Counted from the stretch's first letter, positions 31,421-40,528 are shown. The stretch is DNA of 64,000 nucleotides from Burkholderiales bacterium PBB6 (GCA_002255925.1 NKIH01000001.1:62001-126000); one strand, 5' to 3'. Program-made: numbers and translations. Notes: generated by a model not told the origin, from the letters alone.

Positions 31421-32440
31421 ATGACTGTTTCGTTGTTCCGCCCACGTCGCCTGTTGCTGCTGGCCAGCGCCCTGACCTTGGCGCTGCCTGCCCTGGCCGC
31501 CAACACCAGCCTGCTCAACGTCAGCTACGACGTCTCGCGCGAGTTCTACAAGGACTACAACGCCGCCTTCGCCGCCCACTGGAAGAAGACCAAGGGCGAC
31601 ACGCTGACGCTGAACCAGTCGCATGGCGGCTCCAGCAAGCAGGCGCGCAGCGTGGCCGACGGCCTGGAAGCCGACGTCATCACGATGAACCAGGCCAACG
31701 ACATCGACATCCTGTTCGAGCGTGGCCGTCTGATTCCGCAGGACTGGGCCAAGCGCCTGCCCGACAACGCGGCGCCCACCACCTCGATCTCGGTGATCCT
31801 GGTGCGCAAGGGCAACCCGAAGAACATCCGCGGCTGGACCGACCTGGGCCGCCAAGGCGTGTCGGTCATCATCCCGAACCCGAAGACCTCGGGCAACGGC
31901 CGCTACACCTACCTGGCCGCCTGGGGCGCCGGCATCAAGGCCGGTGTGAGCCCGCAAGCTGCGCGCGCCCTGGTGGAACGCATCTTCGCCAACGTGCCGG
32001 TGCTGGACGGTGGCGGCCGCGCGGCCACCACCACCTTCGCGCAGCGCCAGCTGGGCGACGCGCTGGTGACGTTCGAGTCTGAAGTGCCGCTGATCGAGCG
32101 GGAGTTTGGCGGTGGCTACGAAGTCATCTACCCCGAGCGCACCATCCTGGCCGAAAACCCGGTGAGCGTGGTCGACAAGGTGGTGGACCGCCGCGGCACC
32201 CGCGTGGTGGCCGAGAACTACCTGAAGTGGCTGTGGTCAGACGAAGGCCAGACAATTGCTGCCAAACACCACCTGCGCCCACGCAATGCGAAGGTGCTGG
32301 CCGCCTACGCGAAGGACTTCCCGAAGGTGCAGACCTTCACCGTGGACGAGGTGTTCGGTGGCTGGACCAAGGCCCAGAAGGAACACTTCGACGACGGCGG
32401 CGTCTACGACCAGATCATCTCGCGCAAGCCGGGCCGCTGA
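31421..32440 (+). CDS. Sulfate/thiosulfate-binding protein 2 (paralogue)
   Basis: This second periplasmic receptor has the same architecture as sbp1 but is clearly diverged. It has a signal peptide (FRPRRLLLLASALTLALPA, cleaved at ALAAN), then LLNVSYDVSREFYKDYN, QSHGGSSKQARSV, IPNPKTSGNGRYTYLAAWG and DEVFGGWTKAQKEHF. ATG 31421 gives 339 residues. Its own promoter with an additional inverted repeat suggests different regulation or ligand preference (sulfate versus thiosulfate or another oxyanion). The 3' end overlaps the convergent FAD/NAD(P) gene by 26 bases. Confidence 0.92.
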   Translation: MTVSLFRPRRLLLLASALTLALPALAANTSLLNVSYDVSREFYKDYNAAFAAHWKKTKGDTLTLNQSHGGSSKQARSVADGLEADVITMNQANDIDILFERGRLIPQDWAKRLPDNAAPTTSISVILVRKGNPKNIRGWTDLGRQGVSVIIPNPKTSGNGRYTYLAAWGAGIKAGVSPQAARALVERIFANVPVLDGGGRAATTTFAQRQLGDALVTFESEVPLIEREFGGGYEVIYPERTILAENPVSVVDKVVDRRGTRVVAENYLKWLWSDEGQTIAAKHHLRPRNAKVLAAYAKDFPKVQTFTVDEVFGGWTKAQKEHFDDGGVYDQIISRKPGR

Positions 32441-33956
32441 GGGCTTCGGCCGGTGAGGCGGTCGCACCATCGGCCGATGTGTCGGCCTCCAGCTCCGCCA
32501 TGAACACCGCCACCGCGTCAGCCACCTGGCGCGCGTGGCGGCGCAGCTCAGGCACCGCCACCGCCTCCCACCGCTGCGCCTTGAGCATCGGCCCCACGTA
32601 ATACAGGCCTGCTCGACCGTGGCCCGCCGTGTCCAGCGGCCGGTGCTGCTCATCGACCAGCACGCCCAGGTCCAGCGCATCGGGCGTGAGCACGCCCTGC
32701 TGCCGCAGCCGCGCCAGCAAACCCGTGCTGGCACGCGACAGGCCGGTGGTGGCGCCGGTGCAGTTCACCAGCAGCGCCACGCGCGCCTCCACCACCGGGC
32801 CACCCCGGCGCTGCCAGCGCACACTCAAGGCGCCATCGGCCGAGCGATCCACCGACAGCAAGCGCCCAGCCTGCAGCGCCACCTGCCCCGCCGCCATCGC
32901 GCCTTGCAGGCGGCGGTGGATGCCGGGTGCCAGGCGGTGGCGGTGGGTGTCCCACCAGGGTTGCAGGTGCCGCAGGAACTGACGGCGATCGCGCAGAGAC
33001 AGCCGCTGCCACAGGCTGGGCGTGCAGCCGCGGAGGCTGGCCATCACGTCACGCCAGTCGCGCTGGTCAGCGGCGGCTTCGCTCATCCACCGGCGCACCG
33101 CCCGCAGCATGTGCCGCAGGCGCGACTCATCACCGAGTTCAGCCACCGGCGACAGCCCCGGCCGGGGACGCGCTTCTAGGCTGCGGTGCGGTTGCGGCAA
33201 CAAGCCGCGCCGCGACAACAAGGTGATGCGGCCCTGGTGGCCCTGGTCTTGCAGCATGGTGACCATGTCGATGGCCGTCAGCCCGCTGCCCAGCACCAGC
33301 ACCTCGGCGTCCTCATCCAGACCGTCGAGCCATTCCAGCTGCGAGGGGTTGGCCATCAGGCCGGGGGCGCCCCAGGTGAGAGGGGGAACATCCTCAGCAA
33401 CTTCATTGGCAACAGCGTCAGGTCCTGGAGCCGGCCGAGGCAATGCCGGCGGCGAGGGCGGCAGGTGACCGGTGGCCAGCACCACCGCCCGCGCCTGCAA
33501 CACCCGGCCGTCAGACAGCGTGACAGCGGCCGCCTGCCCGGCTGCAGCCGGCAGCCAATCCACGGCGGTGGCCATCTCGTGGGTCACCGTCAGGCCGCGT
33601 TGCTGGGCCAGTTCGGTGGCGGCTTGCAGGCTGGCGCAGAGGTAATCGCCCAGCCACATGCGCGGCACGAAGGCGTTGGCCGCATGGCCGGGGTGCACCT
33701 GCTGCAGCCAGTCGTGAAAGCCGGCCTCGTGGTCAGGATCGAGGCCGAGCCGTCCGGCCGGCACATTCAGCCAGTGGCTGCTGCTGCGGGTGCCGTAGGC
33801 CAGGCCGCGGCCCCAGCGCGGGCCTTGCTCCAGCACGGTGAGGTGGGTGCCGGGCGGGCATTGCGCCGCCAGCCTGGCCACCACCGCCACACCGCAAAAG
33901 CCGGCGCCGATGACGATCACACCAGGTGGCACGGGCGGGTCTTGGGCTGCGGGCAT
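32415..33956 (-). CDS. FAD/NAD(P)-binding oxidoreductase-like protein
   Basis: The 513-residue protein resembles the FAD-NAD(P)-binding (NAD_binding_9) family. A first dinucleotide motif VIVIGAGFCGVAVVARL lies at about residues 12-28. LNVPAGRLGLDPDH and ATGHLPPSPP follow, then a second Rossmann motif VLVLGSGLTAIDMVTML and a C-terminal GLYYVGPM. ATG 33956 begins just before the first motif; the upstream in-frame extension is Arg/Trp-rich and non-coding in character. A GCATAAGC palindrome lies 92 bases upstream of the ATG, the same distance as at sbp1, so it is probably part of the sulfur regulon. The reaction is unknown. Confidence 0.84.
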   Translation of the reverse strand: MPAAQDPPVPPGVIVIGAGFCGVAVVARLAAQCPPGTHLTVLEQGPRWGRGLAYGTRSSSHWLNVPAGRLGLDPDHEAGFHDWLQQVHPGHAANAFVPRMWLGDYLCASLQAATELAQQRGLTVTHEMATAVDWLPAAAGQAAAVTLSDGRVLQARAVVLATGHLPPSPPALPRPAPGPDAVANEVAEDVPPLTWGAPGLMANPSQLEWLDGLDEDAEVLVLGSGLTAIDMVTMLQDQGHQGRITLLSRRGLLPQPHRSLEARPRPGLSPVAELGDESRLRHMLRAVRRWMSEAAADQRDWRDVMASLRGCTPSLWQRLSLRDRRQFLRHLQPWWDTHRHRLAPGIHRRLQGAMAAGQVALQAGRLLSVDRSADGALSVRWQRRGGPVVEARVALLVNCTGATTGLSRASTGLLARLRQQGVLTPDALDLGVLVDEQHRPLDTAGHGRAGLYYVGPMLKAQRWEAVAVPELRRHARQVADAVAVFMAELEADTSADGATASPAEALSGPACAR

Positions 33957-33994
33957 GGTGGGGGGCGAGGCGCCTCGAACGCTGGGAAGCGTTG

Positions 33995-34049
33995 ATGGTC
34001 GCCCCGCACCTGCCCCACCGCAAGCGGCGCCAGCGCATAAGCTTATGCG
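33995..34049 (-). promoter_or_regulatory. Palindromic CysB-type box upstream of the FAD/NAD(P) gene
   Basis: CGCATAAGCTTATGCG (34034-34049) is a perfect 16-bp palindrome made of two overlapping copies of the GCATAAGC box. On the minus strand, TTGCGG and GACCAT fall at the -35 and -10 positions with the same offsets, 25 and 48 bases, as at sbp1/cysT/sbp2, though the -10 match is weak. Confidence 0.6.
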
Positions 34050-34071
34050 TCTGGCGAATATTGACGCAGGA

Positions 34072-34659
34072 TCAGAAGGACCAGGCGCCTTCGGCAGCCA
34101 GTTGCGCCAGCGGCAGGCGGTCGTTCGGCAGTTCGCGGGCTTGCAGGCCTTCAGGCAGCGACGCCTTGTCGCCCTGCTTGCCCACGGCCACCACGGCATG
34201 GATCGCCACATCGGCCGGCACATTCAGCGCAGCGCGCAGCTTGTCGCCGTCGAAGCCGCCCATGGCGTGGGTGATGTAGCCCTTCAGGTGGGCCTGCAGT
34301 GCCAGGCTCATCCATGCCGCGCCGGCGTCGAAGGCATGCCAGACATTGGCCTTGGCCTCGGTCTGGCCCGGGGCCACCGAGCTGGTCTTGGACAGCACCA
34401 CCACCAGCGCCGAGGCCTTGCCGGCCCAGCCCTGGTTGAACGGCACCAGGCCGTCGAGGATGGTGGCGAAGGCCGGTGTGCCGGCGTGGCCAAACAGGAA
34501 ACGCGCCGGCTGGATGTTGGACGCCGACGGCGCCCAGCGGGCGGCTTCAAGCAGACCCAGCAGGGCGTCCGCAGCGATGGCCTCGCCCGTGAATGCGCGG
34601 GGCGACCAGCGGTCGGTGAATTGCGGATCGATCGGGTGGGCAGCTTGGCGTTGGCTCAT
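34072..34659 (-). CDS. Nitroreductase-family flavin oxidoreductase
   Basis: The 195-residue protein is FMN-dependent and nitroreductase-like. It shows RWSPRAFTGEAI with the N-terminal FMN-phosphate arginines, AARWAPSASNIQPARFLF, and late AVVAVGKQGDKASLPE. The length suits the small homodimeric subgroup. The substrate is unknown. It sits between cysB and the FAD/NAD(P) gene on the same strand, so it may be cotranscribed with either, although no box of its own was found. Confidence 0.88.
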   Translation of the reverse strand: MSQRQAAHPIDPQFTDRWSPRAFTGEAIAADALLGLLEAARWAPSASNIQPARFLFGHAGTPAFATILDGLVPFNQGWAGKASALVVVLSKTSSVAPGQTEAKANVWHAFDAGAAWMSLALQAHLKGYITHAMGGFDGDKLRAALNVPADVAIHAVVAVGKQGDKASLPEGLQARELPNDRLPLAQLAAEGAWSF

Positions 34660-34716
34660 GGTGTTCAGTGCGTTGAGTAAAAACGTCCTGATTCTGCATG
34701 GCCTGGCCAGCGCTTG

Positions 34717-35661
34717 TCAGAGCGGGGCCATGGCCACATCAGCCGGTGCCGCCTGCGCCTGCTGCACCACATCACGCGCCAGGTGCGGTGCGAAGGTGCT
34801 GATGAACTCGTAGGCGTACGAGCGCAGCAGGCCGCCGCGACGCACACCCACGCTGGTGGTGTTCACCTGGAACAGGTGGCGGGCGTCGAGTGCGCGCAGG
34901 TGGTTGTCGCGTTCATCGTCAAAGGCGATGGCGGCAATGATGCCCACGCCCATGCCGAGCTCGACGTAGGTCTTGATCACGTCCGCGTCCATGGCGGTGA
35001 GCACCACCTTGGGTGCCAGGCCGGCGCGCTTGAAGGCGTCGTCGATGCTGCCGCGGCCGGTGAAGCCGGTGTCGTAGGTGATGACCGGGTGCTCGGCCAG
35101 GCGCTCGATGGTGAGCTCACCGTCTAGCAGCGCATGGCCCGGCGGCACCACCACCACGTGCGTCCAGCGGTAGCAGGGCAACGCCACCAGGCCGCTGTCA
35201 TCGGCCAGCGCATGCGAGGCGATGCCGATGTCGGCGGCGCCGCTGCGCAGCATCTGGGCGATCTGCGTTGGTGAGCCCTGGTGCAGCTGCAACTGCACCT
35301 TGGGGTGGTGGGCCCGGAACTCATGCACCGCCGCCGGCAGCGCGTAACGGGCCTGCGAGTGGGTGGCGGCGATGCTGAGCGTGCCGCTGTCGCCGAAGCG
35401 GAAATCATCGGCCGCGCGTTGCAGGTTCTCGGCGTCCAGCAGCAGCTTTTCAACCCAGGGCAGCACGCGCTCGCCGGGCGGCGTGAGGCCGGTCAGGCGC
35501 TTGCCGGCGCGCACGAAGATGTCCACGCCCAGCTCGTCTTCCAGCTCGCGGATCTGGCGGCTGATGCCGGGCTGCGAGGTGTGCAGCACACCGGCCACCT
35601 CAGTGAGGTTGAAACCACGGCGCACGGTTTCACGCACGGAGCGCAATTGTTGGAAATTCAT
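34717..35661 (-). CDS. cysB: LysR-type sulfur regulator CysB
   Basis: CysB is the activator of sulfur assimilation genes, with N-acetylserine as inducer in enterics. The 314 residues comprise an N-terminal winged helix (FNLTEVAGVLHTSQPGISRQIRELEDELG) and an effector domain. The ATHSQARYALP segment matches the CysB ligand-binding loop, and GSIDDAFKRAGLAPKVVLTAMD is also CysB-like. The gene lies next to the sulfate transporter genes whose promoters carry the shared box, supporting the name over other LysR types. A GCATAAGC box lies 112 bases upstream of its ATG. Confidence 0.93.
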   Translation of the reverse strand: MNFQQLRSVRETVRRGFNLTEVAGVLHTSQPGISRQIRELEDELGVDIFVRAGKRLTGLTPPGERVLPWVEKLLLDAENLQRAADDFRFGDSGTLSIAATHSQARYALPAAVHEFRAHHPKVQLQLHQGSPTQIAQMLRSGAADIGIASHALADDSGLVALPCYRWTHVVVVPPGHALLDGELTIERLAEHPVITYDTGFTGRGSIDDAFKRAGLAPKVVLTAMDADVIKTYVELGMGVGIIAAIAFDDERDNHLRALDARHLFQVNTTSVGVRRGGLLRSYAYEFISTFAPHLARDVVQQAQAAPADVAMAPL

Positions 35662-35765
35662 CGGAACACCTGCTGACCGGCGTTGGAAGCAGGTCGTTAT
35701 GAGATTTCCGCATTATCAAAACCCGGTGCCCAAGGTTCAACCACCCATTTCATTCATGCATGGAT

Positions 35766-35780
35766 GGAAAACGCATAAGC
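35766..35780 (+). promoter_or_regulatory. CysB-type box in the cysB-DUF3142 divergent region
   Basis: GGAAAACGCATAAGC (35766-35780) is identical over 15 bases to the sequence containing the sbp1 box (27243-27257). It lies between cysB and the divergent DUF3142 gene. No TAG-type -10 occurs 48 bases downstream, so it may serve cysB autoregulation rather than activation. Confidence 0.55.
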
Positions 35781-35900
35781 CACGCGACACCGGCGTGCAG
35801 AACCAGCCCTTGGATGAGGGGACGGCGTGGCCGGGGTGCGTCACCCGGCTGGTGTACCGTGGCGCCCTCGATGCACTGTGCAACCGCCCTTCACCGCCCC

Positions 35901-36761
35901 ATGGCCCCGCTGCTCACCCGCGGCCGGGTGGGTGCGGCGCTGCTGGCGAGTCTGGCATTGACGCTGCTGGTGGCATTGCTGGTGACGTTGCTGGTAAGGC
36001 TCGGCCTGTCGTTCGCTGCGGCCGATACCCGCCAACCCGCGCCCCCGGCAGCGCGCCTGAAAGAACACCCCGCCCTGCGCGCCCTGCCGCCCCGGCTGGC
36101 CTGGGCCTGGGAGCGACCGGAAGACCTGCGCTGGCTGCCCGCCGATGCGGGCGTCGCCTGGCTGCACAGCCGCATCCTGCTGCAAGGCGAGCAGACGCTG
36201 GTGATGCCGCGCGCGCAGCCGATGCAGGTGCGGCCCGAGACGGTGCTGGTGCCCGTCGTGCATGTGGATGCCTCGGTGCGCCAGCCGCCCGCGCTGACTG
36301 CCCCGCAGCGCCAGCGCATCGTGGCGCAGCTGCTGCGTGCCGCCGCCCGGGCGCCGTCGCGGGTGGTGCAGCTCGATTTCGAGGTGCGCCTGTCGCAACG
36401 CGCCTTCCTGGCCGACGTGGTGCGTGCCGCGCGGCAGGCCCTGCCCGCCGACGTGGCGCTGTCCATCACGGCGCTGGCCTCCTGGTGCGCCAGCGACACC
36501 TGGCTGCAGGGCCTGCCGGCTGACGAGATCGTGCCGATGGCCTTCCGCATGTCACGTGACAGCGCCATGCTGCGCGCCCGCCTGCAGGCCCAAGACGGCC
36601 GCTTCACCGCCGAGGGCTGCGGCCGCGCCATCGGCAGCGCCACCGACGAGCCCCTGGCCGGGCTGCGTGCACCGCGCCACTACGTGTTTTCTCCGCGCCC
36701 CTGGACACCTGCCGCCTGGGCCGCGCACCCGTTTGACACGGCACCTGTTGCCGCCGACTGA
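35901..36761 (+). CDS. DUF3142 family protein
   Basis: I recognise the DUF3142 family from LAWAWERPEDLRWLP, VVQLDFEVRLSQRAF and LSITALASWC. Its function is unknown. An N-terminal helix (AALLASLALTLLVALLVTLLV) suggests membrane anchoring or a signal, with the rest periplasmic. ATG 35901 gives 286 residues and excludes a polar upstream extension that overlaps the regulatory region. The conserved acidic and aromatic residues recall glycosidase-type folds, but I cannot support catalysis. It is followed after 10 bases by a large exported protein with which it probably functions. Confidence 0.8.
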   Translation: MAPLLTRGRVGAALLASLALTLLVALLVTLLVRLGLSFAAADTRQPAPPAARLKEHPALRALPPRLAWAWERPEDLRWLPADAGVAWLHSRILLQGEQTLVMPRAQPMQVRPETVLVPVVHVDASVRQPPALTAPQRQRIVAQLLRAAARAPSRVVQLDFEVRLSQRAFLADVVRAARQALPADVALSITALASWCASDTWLQGLPADEIVPMAFRMSRDSAMLRARLQAQDGRFTAEGCGRAIGSATDEPLAGLRAPRHYVFSPRPWTPAAWAAHPFDTAPVAAD

Positions 36762-36771
36762 AAGCCTGACC

Positions 36772-39090
36772 ATGCGCTTCACCTCTTCCCGACTGGCCCT
36801 GCTGGCGGCCTTCGCCACGACACTCGCCACCTCGCTCACCGTACTGCCTCAGACGGCCTTCGCCAGCGGCGCCGACGGCTTCTCGGAAAACCCCTTCGTG
36901 CCCGAGAACCATGTGCCGTTCCCCGAGATGCCGGCCTATGCCGCGGGCCGCATCGGCGTGCTGCAAGGCGACTGGTGGCGGCTGCACCATGTGCTGGCCT
37001 GGCGAGCCCTGCACGGCCAGACCCTGACGCCAGCGCAGTACGCCGCCCTGAACCAGCAACGCTGGCAGGTGGGTGAACCCCAGATGGGCTACGGCTATTT
37101 CTGGAGCGACACCGAGAACGGCGTCGAGGCCTGGAAGAAGGTGCGCAACACGGTGCAACCGCCGCTGTCCGAGAAGACCCGCATCGACCCGTCCAAGTCG
37201 ACACCGAGCTACGTCACCTATGTGAACTGCCATGCCGACGCCTTCACCACGGCCGCCCGGACGCTGACGGACCGCAAGCAGCGCGGTGATGCCCCCGCCC
37301 TGCAAGCCTGGGTGGCGGGCCAGGACGCGGTGTTCGCCAACTGCGGCGAAACGCCCACGCGCAACGCCAACGGCCAGATGCAGCCGGCCGGTGTGATCTG
37401 GCCGCCGGCCCTGCCGGCCAAGGCACCGCTGTGGCTGCAGCAGGACCACGCCTATCAAACCGCCGCCGCGCTGTTCTACGCCGGCCAGTTCGACCACGCC
37501 CGCGAAGCCTTCAAGGCCATCGGCCGCGACAAGGCCTCGCCGTGGCAACCGCTGGGCGACTACCTCGCCAGCCGCTGCCTGATCCGCGCCGCCACGCTGA
37601 TGCCGGTGGCCGACGGCAGCCCCGACAAGATCGCGCCCGCCGGCCGCAAGCTGCTGCTGACCGCCCGCAAGGAATTGCAGGCTCAGGTGGTGAGCTACCC
37701 GCCTGCGGCGCGGCTGGTCGGCTGGATCGAGGCCCGGCTGAACCCGACGGAGCGTGTGCTGGAGCTCGGCCGCCAGCTGGCCACCGGCCCGCTCGACACC
37801 GCCGCCCGCCGGCAAGGCCTCACCGATTACCTCTGGCTGCTGGACGGCCAGGCCGAGACCGGCCCGCTCGCGCTCTCGCTCTCGACCGACCCCATGACCA
37901 GCTGGATCGGCCTGGTGCAGAGCCCGGTTGATGACGACAAGCAGCGCGCGTCCACCCTGCAGTCGGCGCGCAGCCGCTTCGAGAAGACCGGCGACATCGC
38001 CTGGCTGCTGCCGCTGCTGATGCAGACCCGCACGCTGACCGACCTGCAACCCGCCGAGCTCAAGGCCGTGCAAGCCGTGCCGACCACGTCGCCGGCCTGG
38101 CAAACGCTGAACTTCCACCTCGCCCGGCTGCAGCTGGCCGCCGGCCAGGGCGTGGCCGCCGATGCACTGGCCGATCGCGCGCTCGCCGGCCAGGCCAGTG
38201 CGCTCTCGATCAGCGGACGCAACCAGTGGCTGCGCCTGAAGCTGGTGAGTGCCCGCACCCTCGACGCTTTTCTCGCCGCCGCGGCGCGCACGCCCGCGCC
38301 CGACGCCGAGATCGCCACGCCCATCCCCGATGAAGTCAAGCCGGCGGCTGCGGCCAGTGCGCCGGTGGCCCCGTTCATCCCGGAAGCCAATGGCGTCGAC
38401 ACCGACTTCCCGCGGCGGCTTTACCACTACATGCCGCTGGCCTTGCTGAAGCAGATGCTCGCCCGCAAGGACCTGCCGGCCAGCATTCGGGGTCAGCTCG
38501 GCGAGAGCATCTTCACCCGCGCCCTGGTGCTGGAGGACTGGCCCACCGCGCTGGGCCTGATCGACGAGATGGCGTCCGGCCGCGCCACCACCCGCCACCT
38601 GTATGACCGCCTGCGCAACGCGAAGACGCTGGAGGCGCAGCGTGTGGCCGCCACGCTGCTGCTGGTCAACACACCCGAGCTGAGCCCCCGCGCCGTGCAG
38701 CCCGGCGGGCAATCGCTGTACTGGGGCTGCCGGGATTACGGCGGCCCGTGGGATGTGGACCAGCTGGGCATGTTGGCACCGCAGTTCCTCAGCCCTGCAC
38801 AGTTGCAGCAGGCCCGGCGCGAACAGGAGCGCCTGACGGCCCTGCCCATCCGCTCCGAGTGGCTGGCCGATCGCCTGCTGCCCTGGGCCGCCAGCAACCA
38901 GGCCGATGCCGAAGCGCCCAAGGCGCTGCACTTCCTGGTGGCCAGCACGCGCATGGAATGCCCTGCCGGCCCGGCGCAGGAGCGGCGTGCGGGCACGCCC
39001 GAGCCCACCCATTCACGCGACGCTTTCCGCCTGCTGCACAAGCGCTGGCCCGGCAGTGAATGGGCCGCCAAGACCAAGTACTGGTTTTGA
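36772..39090 (+). CDS. Large exported protein, helical repeat type, partner of DUF3142
   Basis: I do not recognise this 772-residue protein beyond its co-occurrence with DUF3142. It has a signal peptide (LALLAAFATTLATSLTVLP, cleaved at AFASG). An N-terminal region is rich in Trp/Tyr/Cys (GYGYFWSDTENGVEAW, YVNCHADAF, VFANCGETP). A long central part has the A/L pattern of TPR-like repeats (AYQTAAALFYAGQFDHAREAFKAIG-type). A C-terminal region has WGCRDYGGPWDVDQ. It is probably a periplasmic scaffold or enzyme; no catalytic motif is obvious. Confidence 0.7.
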   Translation: MRFTSSRLALLAAFATTLATSLTVLPQTAFASGADGFSENPFVPENHVPFPEMPAYAAGRIGVLQGDWWRLHHVLAWRALHGQTLTPAQYAALNQQRWQVGEPQMGYGYFWSDTENGVEAWKKVRNTVQPPLSEKTRIDPSKSTPSYVTYVNCHADAFTTAARTLTDRKQRGDAPALQAWVAGQDAVFANCGETPTRNANGQMQPAGVIWPPALPAKAPLWLQQDHAYQTAAALFYAGQFDHAREAFKAIGRDKASPWQPLGDYLASRCLIRAATLMPVADGSPDKIAPAGRKLLLTARKELQAQVVSYPPAARLVGWIEARLNPTERVLELGRQLATGPLDTAARRQGLTDYLWLLDGQAETGPLALSLSTDPMTSWIGLVQSPVDDDKQRASTLQSARSRFEKTGDIAWLLPLLMQTRTLTDLQPAELKAVQAVPTTSPAWQTLNFHLARLQLAAGQGVAADALADRALAGQASALSISGRNQWLRLKLVSARTLDAFLAAAARTPAPDAEIATPIPDEVKPAAAASAPVAPFIPEANGVDTDFPRRLYHYMPLALLKQMLARKDLPASIRGQLGESIFTRALVLEDWPTALGLIDEMASGRATTRHLYDRLRNAKTLEAQRVAATLLLVNTPELSPRAVQPGGQSLYWGCRDYGGPWDVDQLGMLAPQFLSPAQLQQARREQERLTALPIRSEWLADRLLPWAASNQADAEAPKALHFLVASTRMECPAGPAQERRAGTPEPTHSRDAFRLLHKRWPGSEWAAKTKYWF

Positions 39091-39237
39091 AACTGGGGGG
39101 GCAATTTCAGGGCTGTCACGGGAACAAGGTATAAACCACCCTCGACACCCGCGTGCGTTCGGCACGTGGACGGCTGGTTCACAAGGCCAGCCGCCGTTCG
39201 AAGGGAATGTCAGGCCCGTGTCCTGACTGGAGTCCAA

Positions 39238-39576
39238 ATGCGAGATCGCAGTGTTCCCCTGGCCATCATGCTGGCGGGTCTGGCAGGTTGCCAGTCCATG
39301 CCGGAAGATGTGCCCGCCGCCTCGTCCGAGGTGGTGTCCGTTTATGCATCGCCCTTCGATGCAGCCACGGTAGCCGCCGGCCGCTTCGGCGCGGTGCCTG
39401 TGGCGTCCGCCAGCAAGCGTGACCTCGAAGCCGCCACCCAGTGCCCTGACGCCGCGTCCAGCCACAACCAGGCGGCCACCTGCGTGCGCACCCGCACCGG
39501 GACGATGGGCTGGGTGCCTTCGCAGGTGCACCGCCTGAACCTGCCGGTGCTGCACCAGGCCAGCTCGGGCAGCTGA
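39238..39576 (+). CDS. Small lipoprotein, uncharacterised
   Basis: The 112-residue lipoprotein has signal and lipobox LAIMLAGLAGC. GGAG five bases before ATG 39238 fixes the start. The mature part has a pair of cysteines in AATQCPDAASSHNQAATCVRT, probably a disulfide loop, and no known domain. Its own promoter region lies in the 147 bases after the preceding gene. The gene converges on psd. The function is unknown. Confidence 0.68.
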   Translation: MRDRSVPLAIMLAGLAGCQSMPEDVPAASSEVVSVYASPFDAATVAAGRFGAVPVASASKRDLEAATQCPDAASSHNQAATCVRTRTGTMGWVPSQVHRLNLPVLHQASSGS

Positions 39577-39585
39577 AGCGGCGAT

Positions 39586-40470
39586 CTACGCCCCACCCTC
39601 CGGCAGCCGCATAAGCGCCTGCCCTGCCCGCACCGTCACCCCCGTGGCCACACCCGGCGCCAGCGTGAAGCCCGTGGGCGCGAACACGATGATGGTCGAG
39701 CCGTGCTGGAACCAACCCAGCTCCTGCCCCTTCGTCATCGGCACCTCGCACGGCAACTCGTTCGGCCCGCCGTAGCGGTGGTGCAGCAGCAGATCGGGCG
39801 CATGCAGGCGCAGGCTGGCCACCAGGATGGCCGCCACCGGCACCAGCGCCACCGGATGCCCGCTGCCCGCCAGTTGCAGATGCAGGCTGGCGCGCTCGTT
39901 GCGGCAGAACAGGCGCTCTACCCGTTTCAGCGCAATCGGATTGACGTTCCAGGTATCACCCGCGATGTGGGTGACATGCCGCAGCACCGCGTCATGCGGC
40001 GCATGGAAGCGGTGGTACATCGACGCGGTCAACCTCAAGGTCACGTAGCAGCCGTTTTCGTAGGGGCGCGCGGCCGCCTCGCTGCCGAACAGGTCTGACA
40101 GGCTGTACGGAAAGCCCTTGGCCTGCCAGAGCCGCTGGCCCTCCACCGCGCCGCACTCACCGACGATGCCGTCGCTGGGGCTGGCCAGCACCTCGGCGCT
40201 CTGATCAACCGGGCGGGCGCCGGGCTTCAACTCGCGCACGAAGCAATCGTGCAGGCTCTCGAAGCGGGTCTTGCGGGCCTCGCTCAGATCGAGGTCGGAA
40301 AACATCCGCCATGCGCCGATCGAGACGCGCGCCACCCACGGATGGCGGATCTGGCTGAAACGCCCGACGAAGCGGGTCACGGCCAGACGCGGAATGCGGT
40401 TGGTGAGCAGGAAGTTGAGGTCTTCCTGGAGCAGCAGGCGATCACGCCATTTTTTCAATGTCATCAGCAT
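39586..40470 (-). CDS. psd: Phosphatidylserine decarboxylase
   Basis: This enzyme makes phosphatidylethanolamine from phosphatidylserine. It is a pyruvoyl enzyme that self-cleaves at a Gly-Ser bond: the site is WFQHGSTIIVFAP near residue 250, with the GST triplet intact. Other hallmarks are SPSDGIVGECG and MYHRFHAPHDAVLRHVTHIAG. ATG 40470 gives 294 residues; a TTG at 40488 and an ATG at 40464 are alternatives. It is divergent, by about 60 bases, from a class III aminotransferase gene and belongs to a local cluster of membrane-lipid genes. Confidence 0.92.
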   Translation of the reverse strand: MLMTLKKWRDRLLLQEDLNFLLTNRIPRLAVTRFVGRFSQIRHPWVARVSIGAWRMFSDLDLSEARKTRFESLHDCFVRELKPGARPVDQSAEVLASPSDGIVGECGAVEGQRLWQAKGFPYSLSDLFGSEAAARPYENGCYVTLRLTASMYHRFHAPHDAVLRHVTHIAGDTWNVNPIALKRVERLFCRNERASLHLQLAGSGHPVALVPVAAILVASLRLHAPDLLLHHRYGGPNELPCEVPMTKGQELGWFQHGSTIIVFAPTGFTLAPGVATGVTVRAGQALMRLPEGGA

Positions 40471-40528
40471 GTCAAAGGCCTGACGCAAAGATGCGGTTTG
40501 TTGTCACAGCCACGAAGGCACCTTTCCC

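Noticed and set aside
39604-39611. Another GCATAAGC-type sequence, matching the CysB box.
   Set aside because: It lies inside the psd coding sequence near its 3' end, with no promoter-like -10 at the fixed distance and no sulfur gene downstream.
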